Of a stretch of 64,000 nucleotides of DNA, positions 27,042 through 35,572 are shown piece after piece (the first letter of the stretch is position 1; every line of letters begins with the position of its first letter). The translations under genes and the position numbers were made by a program. The notes under the pieces are model-generated. The model saw nothing but the letters and a program-made list of their open reading frames with translations. It did no database searches and was not told where the DNA came from. This stretch comes from Defluviitaleaceae bacterium (GTDB lineage: Bacteria > Bacillota > Clostridia > Lachnospirales > WQUN01): NCBI GenBank assembly GCA_009786535.1, contig WQRX01000006.1, positions 1-64,000 on the forward strand, given 5' to 3'.

Positions 27042-28440
27042 TACGCATCACTCCCGTTTTTATTTGCACAGGCTCGCTGTGTACAATTAAATAGCTATTG
27101 CCCAGTTGTCCGTAAAAATTTTGTCCCCAACCCCATAACACAGCACAATTTGTCACCGCTAAGGTATGAAATGCACTTGCGGCAACGGCGTTTACATCTT
27201 CCATTACGATTATAGGGTAGGTATGGCGCGTAAGGCTATTTTCACCAATTTGAGATTGGCTGTTACAACCCCAGCCCCACAGCGTACCGTTTGCATCTAA
27301 TGCCATGGAATGTACGTCCCCTGCAGCAATGGCTACGATATTTTCCACTACAAGCGCAGGTGTTTCGCGGCGGGCATACATACCCGTACCCAACTGCCCG
27401 TTACCGTTAAAACCCCATGAGTACAAACGTCCGTCATGTGTAAGCGCTAGGGTATGCTCCCTGCCAACGGCAATTTGCACGACCCCGTCCATAATCCGTA
27501 TGCCCCCTATGTCCATGCCATCCCGTAGGGGCGGACCGTCCCAATCTACAGGCAAACCACGGGCGGCACTGTTGCCGTGCCCCCACACTTCGTTGTTGTA
27601 AGTTAGGGTAATAGTATGCCAATGTTGCCCAAATTGTCCTGTGCCGCGAGCCAGAAAAGAAGCAACGCCGATAAAATTTTCTTCAAACGTTAATAATTCT
27701 GCATCATTGGCTGAAAGCGAAATTGCATAGTCTTGCATATCTTCGGTTCGCCACACAGCATAGGCAAAAAATTCTTCTGTTGACCAGTTCGTCCGCTCAC
27801 GTAATTCCACATACATTGCATTATCGCCTACCCGTTGGGGCGTTAAACGATTTGCATAAGCTCCAATAGGTAAATTTGGCGGTTCGCTGCCGTCGGCATT
27901 GGTCACAGTTAGCAGGTCGAAACGGTAACGGCGGCTATTTACATCAAAAAAGAATATCGTTCCACCCGAGCCTGAAATTTCCTCACGTGGAATAAAGGGC
28001 TCGCCTTCACGGTCAAATAATAAAAGATGTTCATCCAACACACCATTTAAAATAATACGCGCCAGCGATATCCCCTCTAACCTAGGAAATGCCCCCCACA
28101 CCCATACTGTGCCATCTTCGGTTATTGCAGCGGATGTTTGACGCCCTGTATGAATGGCACGGCGAAGTACAGGTAAATTTAAAGGCTCGGCAGGCCATGG
28201 CATTTCGGTTGCGTCGGGATCGTCACCATCACATGCACAATTTTCACAGGGCGCACTTACCGCTGCTGCTTCCTGGGGGGATAAAAGTACAGGAGCGTTG
28301 GGGCGTATACGCTCTGTTGCAGGCATTTCTTCTGCATAAACTTCATTATTATCGCTGCCTTCGTTATAGGCATTATCATACCCGCATGAGGAAAATCCAA
28401 TAATAAATAACACCGCAAAAAAAGGTAAAAATTTTTTCAT
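27031..28440 (-). CDS. RCC1-repeat lipoprotein
   Basis: The 469-residue protein has a signal peptide with lipobox FSSC (Cys about 19) and an acidic linker. The remainder carries RCC1-type blades: TSAAITEDGTVWVWG near residue 96, and three clean C-terminal units with the ALxxDGxLYxWGxNxxGQLG pattern (about 330-450); the middle is more diverged (VWGHGNSAARG). At least five blades are recognisable. It should sit outside the membrane and bind protein or ligand through the propeller. It lies between the S41-like gene (3 bp) and the FtsX permease (overlap) and is the second RCC1 protein in this run, the other being fused within OppC. Confidence 0.82.
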   Translation of the reverse strand: MKKFLPFFAVLFIIGFSSCGYDNAYNEGSDNNEVYAEEMPATERIRPNAPVLLSPQEAAAVSAPCENCACDGDDPDATEMPWPAEPLNLPVLRRAIHTGRQTSAAITEDGTVWVWGAFPRLEGISLARIILNGVLDEHLLLFDREGEPFIPREEISGSGGTIFFFDVNSRRYRFDLLTVTNADGSEPPNLPIGAYANRLTPQRVGDNAMYVELRERTNWSTEEFFAYAVWRTEDMQDYAISLSANDAELLTFEENFIGVASFLARGTGQFGQHWHTITLTYNNEVWGHGNSAARGLPVDWDGPPLRDGMDIGGIRIMDGVVQIAVGREHTLALTHDGRLYSWGFNGNGQLGTGMYARRETPALVVENIVAIAAGDVHSMALDANGTLWGWGCNSQSQIGENSLTRHTYPIIVMEDVNAVAASAFHTLAVTNCAVLWGWGQNFYGQLGNSYLIVHSEPVQIKTGVMRNDR

Positions 28441-28443
28441 GTT

Positions 28444-29766
28444 TTACACTCCTTCTAAAAACCGCCACACATCCATTCTGTCTTCTATGCCGATTGGCAA
28501 ACGATAATCATATACCCGACCCGTTTCTTCTAATGACCGACCGTACGCATCGGTAAAATATAGCGGGTTAAACCGCAATACAATCGTCGCCGCCGCAAGG
28601 CGCACAAAAGTAGTATCCCATCCTTCGCTTTGCGTATCTTCTTGGTATACGATAGTAAAGCCCGCTTCACGCGCCATTTGCAAATACATAAAATTAGGAC
28701 CGGAGAAGCTTCCGCTGTCAACAACCAGCCATACACGCCCGTCAAATGAAATATCTCCTGCGGGCTGTATGCGCACAGGCACAGGAAAGCCCGAAACAAT
28801 GCCCTCGGGCAACGCATAGGTAAAATTGCCTGTTAGTGTATCTGCATCTACCCGCTCACCCAGATTATGCCACTCGCGGTAGGCATAACTAACACGCCGC
28901 GCCATATAGCCCCCCATATGGAAGGCATAAAAATCTTTCTCCATCGGCACATGTAAAAACGGAGATAAAATATACGGAACAAAATAACCTGCAAAATTAT
29001 TCGCATTACCGCGTACATCTATAATAAGATGCTCATAATTATCTAACGATTCAAAATAACCCAGCAATAACTGCCCCTGCGTTGCAGGGTCAAACTGCCA
29101 AAAAGGAAGGCGGGTTACATCCTCATATCCCTTGGCAAAAAAGTTGTGAATGCGCATATACGCAACGCCCTGCGTAAGGGTTGCAAATTCTACATTATCC
29201 TCGCGCACAGGTATTACATGCCGTTCGTCTGTAAACCGCCAATCATAGTGATTAAAAAAATAAGGGTGGTGAATCCAATCAATCAAGCCCGCTTGCATTG
29301 CCACACGTACATTGCCAAGTCCAAAAAGGTATGACAAATAATAATCGTTAATAAAATCACGGATAAAGACTTGCGCAGGGTCATCGTGTACAATTTCCAT
29401 TAGCTCGCCGAATACATCTAAGGCAAACTCCATATAATTTAAGCCGCTTCTGCGAGTTGCTGCTTCAAAAAATGGGTAATTTTCATATAACTCATGCACC
29501 ATTACCGCAAATGCAGACATACGCGTTTGCTCACGCCGCGCCCGTAACATTTCTACCTCCCACCGCCGCCGCGCTGCAATCACATTAGGGTGAAAGGGGT
29601 CTAGCACCACCACATTGGGGCTACGGTATCCCAGCCAAAGGGGAAAGGCAAATAAAAAAACGACAAGCAAAACCGCACCCGTCCAATATGCGTATTTTAA
29701 CTGTCGTCCTTTATTTGAAAGAAAATGTGTTACATTACTTCGCAAGCGCTCCCATTGCATTCGCAT
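28444..29766 (-). CDS. membrane-anchored S41-protease-like protein, probably inactive
   Basis: The 440-residue protein has one N-terminal anchor (about 24-46) and an extracytoplasmic region. The second half resembles the S41 (tail-specific) protease core: LIIDVRGNANNF (about 243) corresponds to the family's DLRxNxGG strand, and VWLVVDSGSFSGPNF (about 346-360) to the strand and nucleophile loop with a Ser. The following TQSEGWDTTF aligns where Ctp proteases have FGKGTVQ, so the catalytic Lys is missing. No PDZ domain is seen. It may bind peptides instead of cutting them, fitting the neighbouring peptide importer. A different catalytic dyad or triad cannot be excluded. Confidence 0.65.
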   Translation of the reverse strand: MRMQWERLRSNVTHFLSNKGRQLKYAYWTGAVLLVVFLFAFPLWLGYRSPNVVVLDPFHPNVIAARRRWEVEMLRARREQTRMSAFAVMVHELYENYPFFEAATRRSGLNYMEFALDVFGELMEIVHDDPAQVFIRDFINDYYLSYLFGLGNVRVAMQAGLIDWIHHPYFFNHYDWRFTDERHVIPVREDNVEFATLTQGVAYMRIHNFFAKGYEDVTRLPFWQFDPATQGQLLLGYFESLDNYEHLIIDVRGNANNFAGYFVPYILSPFLHVPMEKDFYAFHMGGYMARRVSYAYREWHNLGERVDADTLTGNFTYALPEGIVSGFPVPVRIQPAGDISFDGRVWLVVDSGSFSGPNFMYLQMAREAGFTIVYQEDTQSEGWDTTFVRLAAATIVLRFNPLYFTDAYGRSLEETGRVYDYRLPIGIEDRMDVWRFLEGV

Positions 29767-29802
29767 ATATAAACATTCCTTTCATATCATCGTCCGTCGG
29801 CG

Positions 29803-30021
29803 TTAGCGCGCCCACACGTTAAAAATAAACCAATATACAAACCACAACGAGCCTCCAAAAATTAATACAACCGGCGCAAATACAATAATTGCCGCCATTA
29901 TCATAGCTTTAATGTCGCCTTTTTCCAAATCTAAAGGCGGCTCGCCCTTAGATTTTTCTATAATTTCATTCGCTTGCTCGCGGGTCATGCCCCGCTTCAT
30001 ATGCCTGGGCAAAAACAACAT
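29803..30021 (-). CDS. small single-helix or hairpin membrane protein
   Basis: A 72-residue protein with a short basic/acidic cytoplasmic N-terminal half and a strongly hydrophobic C-terminal half (about 40-70, AAIIVFAPVVLIFGGSLWFVYWF). No family recognised. AAGGGGG precedes the ATG, and it starts 2 bp after the oppF stop, so it is translated with the transporter and may be an accessory subunit. Confidence 0.65.
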   Translation of the reverse strand: MLFLPRHMKRGMTREQANEIIEKSKGEPPLDLEKGDIKAMIMAAIIVFAPVVLIFGGSLWFVYWFIFNVWAR

Positions 30022-30023
30022 GA

Positions 30024-31595
30024 CTATGCCCCCTTAGTGTCGTATTTATGACACGCCACAAAGTGCCCCGGCACTTGCTCGCGCCATTCGGGTACAACAG
30101 AAAGGCAAATTTCCATACAGTCGGGGCAGCGGGTATTAAACTTGCACCCGGGCGGTGGGTTAATGGGGCTGGGGATATCCCCCTCCAGTATTTGCATTTC
30201 CTTTTCGCGGTCAAGGTCTGTGGTAGGTATGGCGGAAAGTAATGCCGTAGTATACGGGTGCAAGGGGTTGGCAAACAATTCTTCCGACGTACACAACTCA
30301 ACAATTACGCCAAGATACATAACGGCAATGCGGTCGCTAATATATTTCACCACCGAAAGGTCGTGGGAAATAAACATATACGTTAGATTATCCTTGTCCT
30401 TTAAATCCTTAAGCAAATTAATAATCTGTGATTGTATACTTACGTCCAGTGCCGAAACGGCCTCGTCACACACCACAAATTTAGGCGCGGTACTAAGCGC
30501 ACGCGCTATACCGATACGCTGGCGTTGCCCGCCCGAAAATTGGTGCGGATAGCGGTGTATCATATACGGGGCAAGACCACAGTCTTCCATAATACGCATG
30601 GTATAGTCCTGCATCCGCTCATTATTTTTTACAAATTTTTTATGCGTTATCGGCCCTTCGGAAATTATTTGCCCCACCGTTAAACGCGGATTTAAGGACG
30701 AGTACGGGTCTTGGAAAATGAGCTGCAAATCCTTGCGCAGGAAACGCATCTCGTTATACGTTAAACGGGCAAGGTCTATGCCGCTGTCGCGCATACCCTC
30801 ATACTTTTGAAAATCTTCGTTATCTTTATATCTTGCGCGAATGGTGTCTATTTCTGCTTGGGTTTTTTCTTTTTCGGCTTGTAATCTTTTCATTTCCTCG
30901 CCACGCATTTGCTTTACTTTATCAAGCAACGCATTATATTTGCTTTCGCTTGCGCCAAACAGGTTATTATCAATTTTGTATTTTACTTCGTCGGCTTTTA
31001 CTTCGGTACGCATAATTTTTTGGTTTAACATAAACAATGCGCGCGCCGCGTAGAAGTGATGCTGCAGTGCCACAGCAATGGCGGGGTAATCCTTTTTATC
31101 CGCCACGTAAAAGCCGCCGATAAGGCGCACAACGGCAAGGTATTCGCTGTTTGCTTTTTTCAACGCCTCGTCGCGTTCGTTACGTTTGGCAAAATAGCGG
31201 GCTTGTATTTTTTCTTTATCATCGGCTGCATCGTATTCGGCATGCACGGCTTGGTATTCCTTTTCCTGCCGTTCGGCTTCAACCATCAATGATTTGGTTT
31301 CCTCACATCTGCGTTCCAAACGGTTATAAATATCCAACACGTAGCGGGGCACCATATCATCAATATTTTGCCCGTAGTAAATGGTTTCGCCGTCTGTTTG
31401 ATTGTATAATTGAATAAGCACGCGCCCAAGGGTAGACTTACCGCAGCCCGATTCGCCTACAATACCCAGCGTTTCCCCTTCATATATATCCAGCGTAACC
31501 CCATCGTTGGCGCGCACAAACATATTGCGCCTTCCGCGCACGGGGAAGTATTGCTTTAAGTTACGTATGCTAATCAGCGGTTTTTTATCGCTCAT
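30024..31595 (-). CDS. oppF: oligopeptide ABC transporter ATPase OppF with a large helical insertion
   Basis: The 523-residue protein is far longer than a usual OppF (about 320-330). Walker A GESGCGKST is at 47-55 but the Q-loop LIFQDPYSSLNPR begins near 292. The extra residues, about 80-276, are charged and Glu/Lys/Ala-rich with heptad-like stretches, so helical hairpin or coiled coil is likely. After it the protein is normal: signature FSGGQRQRIGIARAL (about 355), Walker B FVVCDEAVSALD, and the C-terminal Cys-bearing oligopeptide motif PGCKFNTRCPDCMEIC. The insertion sits at the helical-domain side facing the permease. It overlaps oppD by 4 bp. Confidence 0.88.
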   Translation of the reverse strand: MSDKKPLISIRNLKQYFPVRGRRNMFVRANDGVTLDIYEGETLGIVGESGCGKSTLGRVLIQLYNQTDGETIYYGQNIDDMVPRYVLDIYNRLERRCEETKSLMVEAERQEKEYQAVHAEYDAADDKEKIQARYFAKRNERDEALKKANSEYLAVVRLIGGFYVADKKDYPAIAVALQHHFYAARALFMLNQKIMRTEVKADEVKYKIDNNLFGASESKYNALLDKVKQMRGEEMKRLQAEKEKTQAEIDTIRARYKDNEDFQKYEGMRDSGIDLARLTYNEMRFLRKDLQLIFQDPYSSLNPRLTVGQIISEGPITHKKFVKNNERMQDYTMRIMEDCGLAPYMIHRYPHQFSGGQRQRIGIARALSTAPKFVVCDEAVSALDVSIQSQIINLLKDLKDKDNLTYMFISHDLSVVKYISDRIAVMYLGVIVELCTSEELFANPLHPYTTALLSAIPTTDLDREKEMQILEGDIPSPINPPPGCKFNTRCPDCMEICLSVVPEWREQVPGHFVACHKYDTKGA

Positions 31596-32635
31596 TTCTG
31601 CCGTACCCCCTTTTCAGGATAAAAACAGCGTACAAGTTGCTCCTCAGCCACTTTTACAAGCTCAGGCTCTTTTGTTTTGCATTGGTCGGTGGCGTATTTA
31701 CAGCGGGGTGCAAATTTACAGCCCACGGGTAAATCCAACGGATGCGGTACAGCACCTTGGATAACATCCAGCTTTGCGCCTACGGGCGTATCCAAACGGG
31801 GAATGCTCGTAAGCAACCCCTCCGTATACGGGTGCGAATAGGTAGATTCACCAAAAATCATACGCACGGGTGCCTGCTCTACCACCTGCCCGCAGTACAT
31901 AACGGCTACAAAGTCTGCCATTTCGTTAATTACGCCTAAGTCGTGGGTAATAAACATAATGGCCGTACCTTTTTCGCGCTTTAGCTCGTTCATTAATTTT
32001 AAAATTTGCGCTTGAATGGTTACGTCCAATGCCGTGGTTGGCTCGTCGGCGATAAGCAAGTCGGGCTTACACGCCAGCGCCATGGCTATCATTACACGTT
32101 GACGCATACCGCCGGAGAGCATAAACGGGTAACGCCTGCTCACCTGCTCGGGGTCGGGGATTTTTACATCGGCAAGCATTTTAACGGATTCCGCATAGGC
32201 TTGCTTCTTGCTCATACCTTGGTGTACTTGAAACGATTCACCAATTTGCCGCCGCACGGTAAAAATGGGGTTCAAACTCGTCATAGGCTCTTGAAAGATA
32301 ACGGATATTTCATTCCCGCGTATTCTTGCCAGTTCCTTTGTGCTTAGCTTGGTCATTTCTCGGTCTTTAAAAAGAATACTGCCGTCGGCTACCTTGCCGT
32401 TGCCGTCTAACAAGCCAAGTATGCTCATGGCAGAAACGGACTTACCGCTTCCGCTTTCGCCTACGATTCCCAGTGTCTTCCCTTGCTCTACGGTGTAGGA
32501 AACGCCGTTTACCGCCTTTACTACGCCGCGGCGGGTCGTAAAATAGGTATGCAGGTTATTTAATTCCAGCATGGGTTTGTCGTTTGTTTTTTCACGCGGG
32601 GTTTCGACAGGCGTTACTGTAATTTTTGCATCCAT
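31592..32635 (-). CDS. oppD: oligopeptide ABC transporter ATPase OppD
   Basis: A 347-residue ATPase of normal length with Walker A GESGSGKSV (about 57-65), Q-loop IFQEPMTSLNP, signature LSGGMRQRVMIAMAL, Walker B LLIADEPTTALD and the C-terminal Cys motif PVGCKFAPRCKYATDQC that is typical of peptide-family ATPases and binds an iron-sulfur cluster in some members. It pairs with OppF under the OppB/OppC permease. Unlike OppF it has no insertion. Confidence 0.93.
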   Translation of the reverse strand: MDAKITVTPVETPREKTNDKPMLELNNLHTYFTTRRGVVKAVNGVSYTVEQGKTLGIVGESGSGKSVSAMSILGLLDGNGKVADGSILFKDREMTKLSTKELARIRGNEISVIFQEPMTSLNPIFTVRRQIGESFQVHQGMSKKQAYAESVKMLADVKIPDPEQVSRRYPFMLSGGMRQRVMIAMALACKPDLLIADEPTTALDVTIQAQILKLMNELKREKGTAIMFITHDLGVINEMADFVAVMYCGQVVEQAPVRMIFGESTYSHPYTEGLLTSIPRLDTPVGAKLDVIQGAVPHPLDLPVGCKFAPRCKYATDQCKTKEPELVKVAEEQLVRCFYPEKGVRQK

Positions 32636-32641
32636 TTGCCG

Positions 32642-34477
32642 TTACCTCCCCTGTGCGCGCGGGTCGGTTGCTTCGCGCAGACCGTCCCCTACTAGGTTTA
32701 TACTAATTGCCACCGTTACCAATGCCACGGCGGGGAATATCCAGCGCCACCACATGTCACGCAATACTACAGAGCTTTGTGCGCCAGAAAGCATATTGCC
32801 CCACGTAGGTACCGGCTCGCGTACGCCAAACCCTATGAAGGAAAGCGTCGTTTCCGTAAGCATGGAACCTGCCAGCGCCAGTGTAAGCAATACAATAGCG
32901 GCAGAAATAACATTCGGTAAAATATGCCTAAAGATGAGTTTAAACTGCCGTACCCCAAGCGCGCGGGCGGCAAGTACGTATTCCGACTCCCGTGCCTGCA
33001 GGATTTGCGCGCGCACAAGACGCATAAGCGGTGGCCAACTCAACGCACCCAGCACAAACATGAGGAACATCATACCCTGTACTTCGTCAAATAAATGCCT
33101 AAAACGGAACTGTATAATTAACGCAATGGGCAGGAAGGGTAACGAGCCCACCACTTCTGCCAAGCGCATAAGAAACATATCTAACTTACCGCCGTAAAAG
33201 CCCGACATCCCACCAAAAAACAAGCCGATTGAGCCCTGTACAAAGACCGCAACCATACCAATCAACAGCGAATAACGCCCTGCGTGCCACATACGGGTAA
33301 ATATACAACGACCCCAATGGTCTGTACCAAATATGAAGCCGCTTAACCCCCATGTGGTAATTGTACCGTCGGCGCGCAGTACATAGTTATGGTCGCCTGC
33401 AACAAATATCCCTACGCCGTCGGTGATGGCGGGGGCATTTGTGCGTCCGTTTCTATCGCTTCCCCATGAAACGACAGAACCATCCGTAAGCAATGCGGTA
33501 AAATGCTCACGCCCTGCACCCACACCGATTATACGTCCTTGAATACCCGCAGGGATATCAAACAATTCCCTTGCCAGAGAGTCGCCCCATATAGCTACGG
33601 TTCCGTCATTTAATAACGCAATACCGTTATGGTCGGTCATTGCAAAATCTACTACGCGACCTTGTACTTCGTCGGGTATATCGCGTATACCGCGCGGTGT
33701 GCGCATTAATACATATAAATTTCCTTCTTCCGTTAAAACGCCGAAAGTAAATATATTCGATTCGATTTGGATAGGATTTTCTGTACGGGGTACGCGACCT
33801 ACGGCGGCGGTGTCGCGCCTGTCCAGTTCTACCCCGCCCCATGAATGCAGGTTACCGTCTTTATCAATGGCTACCGATGTCCGCATTCCCGCGCTAACAT
33901 GTCGTATATTGCCTTGAATGGCAGGGGGAACGTCTAACATAACAAATGCAGGGTTTGGGTTACCCCACGCATACACATACCCGCACTCGGTTACCGCTAA
34001 CGCATGATAATACCCCGCAGAAACCTGTACAATATTTCTGTTTGTTTGGGGCGGGCGCATCAACGGCTCGGCAATTCCGCTTACAACGCCCCACGCATGT
34101 ATATCCCCTTGATACGTAACGGCAATACCATACCCCGCCCCTGCGTCCATGGTACGTATGTTACCCCGTATATCACGGGGGATGCGCATCATTGCCCGCC
34201 CCGGGCGCACATTGGCCTGCCCTGCATCCGTATCTGTTAATTCCATTGGAAAAAAGAAGGGAATAACAATGCTGGCAAGCAATACACTAAAGAACCCCGT
34301 TAAACCAATAATGGTTAACTTGCGCCGAAAGAATTCTCTAACAATGGTTCTAAACGGGCTTTGTACCTGCTCCTCTTCGGCCAGCGACATTTTGCCGCCT
34401 AACCGTTCGCCAAACATCATGCTCATAAAATTGCCAAACCACGAGCGGGTTTGTGTACTTTTTTTATTATCCATCAT
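32642..34477 (-). CDS. oppC: oligopeptide ABC permease OppC with an inserted RCC1 beta-propeller
   Basis: The 611-residue protein is about twice normal OppC. Residues 1-50 are cytoplasmic, TM1 is 54-77, then residues about 103-378 form seven RCC1-type units (typical core: AVTxxGxxxAWG, e.g. around 118-130, 159-172, 201-213, 249-258, 286-298, 328-339, 365-377). The last blade leads straight into the conserved OppC element GTDHWGRCIFTRM (384-396; usual form GTDxxGRDxxSR) and TM2. The transport domain after it is intact, with the EAA loop AARALGVRQFKLIFRHILPN. By topology the propeller lies outside the membrane at the mouth of the importer. It could contact OppA, the RCC1 lipoprotein or cell-wall peptides. 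There is no frameshift; the fusion is in frame and continuous. Confidence 0.92.
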   Translation of the reverse strand: MMDNKKSTQTRSWFGNFMSMMFGERLGGKMSLAEEEQVQSPFRTIVREFFRRKLTIIGLTGFFSVLLASIVIPFFFPMELTDTDAGQANVRPGRAMMRIPRDIRGNIRTMDAGAGYGIAVTYQGDIHAWGVVSGIAEPLMRPPQTNRNIVQVSAGYYHALAVTECGYVYAWGNPNPAFVMLDVPPAIQGNIRHVSAGMRTSVAIDKDGNLHSWGGVELDRRDTAAVGRVPRTENPIQIESNIFTFGVLTEEGNLYVLMRTPRGIRDIPDEVQGRVVDFAMTDHNGIALLNDGTVAIWGDSLARELFDIPAGIQGRIIGVGAGREHFTALLTDGSVVSWGSDRNGRTNAPAITDGVGIFVAGDHNYVLRADGTITTWGLSGFIFGTDHWGRCIFTRMWHAGRYSLLIGMVAVFVQGSIGLFFGGMSGFYGGKLDMFLMRLAEVVGSLPFLPIALIIQFRFRHLFDEVQGMMFLMFVLGALSWPPLMRLVRAQILQARESEYVLAARALGVRQFKLIFRHILPNVISAAIVLLTLALAGSMLTETTLSFIGFGVREPVPTWGNMLSGAQSSVVLRDMWWRWIFPAVALVTVAISINLVGDGLREATDPRAQGR

Positions 34478-34492
34478 GTTTTCTCCCCTTTG

Positions 34493-35482
34493 TTAGGTAT
34501 ACCGAATGCGCGGGTCTATAAACACATATAAAATATCCAACACCAAAATGCCCACATACGCGATAAGTGCGTAAAACACGTTCATGGTCATCAGCACCGG
34601 TATATCGCGCAGGTTTAAAGCATTTATCATAATTTGTCCCATGCCCTGCCATTGGAAGGTAAGCTCAATGGCTAATGAACCGCTAAAGATGCCAATAAAC
34701 CAGCCTGCCATTACTGTAACTATGGGAATAAGCGCATTACGGAAGGCGTGGGAATAAATTACGGTTTTTTCCGCAAGCCCTTTGGCGCGTGCGGTGCGTA
34801 CACAGTCCATATTTAACGCCTCTATCATAGACGAGCGAATGTAACGTATCATGCCCGCCATCGACATTAAAGCCAACGAGAATAACGGCAACGCCATATA
34901 ACGCAGCCTATCTAAATACCACGCAAGCGTACCCGTGGGGGGGGGCATCATAGACGCCATGCCAAACATGGGAAATATGTCCAGCCAGATAGAAAAAACG
35001 ACAATCATAATCAAACCAAACAAGAAGCCGGGGACACTCATACCAATCATTGAAGTCACCAGTGCGGTATTATCAAATAATTTACCCCGCTTTATGGCAC
35101 TAACCACCCCCACAGGTATAGTAATAGCAAACACGATGGTCATGTTCATAATACTCATTACAATCGTATTTGCCATAGGGGCGCGCACGTGGTCAATTAC
35201 AGGGGAGCGCGTTTCCATAGATGTACCAAAATTACCTTGGAAAACGGCACGCAGCCAGAAAAAATATTGAATTACATGGGGCTGGTCCAATCCCATGGTT
35301 TCTATTATTTCTGCCCTGGCGGCAGCCAGCTGCTCGGGCTGCATGGTAATTTGCAGCTCCAAAGGCAAAAACATTTCAATTGGGTCACCGGGCATTGTGC
35401 GGAATAACATAAAGATGATAAACGAAATCATAAACAAAACCAGAACAATGTACAAAATACGTCTAAAAATAAAATTAGCCAC
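34493..35482 (-). CDS. oppB: oligopeptide ABC transporter permease OppB
   Basis: A 329-residue permease with the canonical N-terminus FIFRRILYIVLVLFMISF, six predicted helices, and the EAA loop RTARAKGLAEKTVIYSHAFRNALIP (about 222-246) that contacts the ATPases. It is standard in length, in contrast to OppC and OppF. It lies 15 bp upstream of oppC. Confidence 0.93.
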   Translation of the reverse strand: MANFIFRRILYIVLVLFMISFIIFMLFRTMPGDPIEMFLPLELQITMQPEQLAAARAEIIETMGLDQPHVIQYFFWLRAVFQGNFGTSMETRSPVIDHVRAPMANTIVMSIMNMTIVFAITIPVGVVSAIKRGKLFDNTALVTSMIGMSVPGFLFGLIMIVVFSIWLDIFPMFGMASMMPPPTGTLAWYLDRLRYMALPLFSLALMSMAGMIRYIRSSMIEALNMDCVRTARAKGLAEKTVIYSHAFRNALIPIVTVMAGWFIGIFSGSLAIELTFQWQGMGQIMINALNLRDIPVLMTMNVFYALIAYVGILVLDILYVFIDPRIRYT

Positions 35483-35512
35483 AGCCGTACCTCCCTATAA
35501 GTTTATGTAAAG

Positions 35513-35541
35513 TCCCTGCGGCAACTAATACCGCAGGGACG
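35513..35541 (-). promoter_or_regulatory. intercistronic hairpin between oppA and oppB
   Basis: A perfect 10-bp stem (GTCCCTGCGG / CCGCAGGGAC) with a 9-nt loop lies in the 90-bp gap. There is only a weak T-run after it, so it is more likely a partial terminator or mRNA-stabilising structure that lets oppA be made in excess over the permease. Confidence 0.6.
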
Positions 35542-35572
35542 AAACGTGTTTTGCCTGTACATCAAAAGTGTT

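Noticed and set aside
32642-34477. oppC as an assembly chimera of a permease and a separate RCC1 gene
   Set aside because: The frame is continuous, both junctions are in frame, the domain is at a loop that tolerates insertion and blade count is complete. Read-level confirmation is still needed, so it is kept as a finding.
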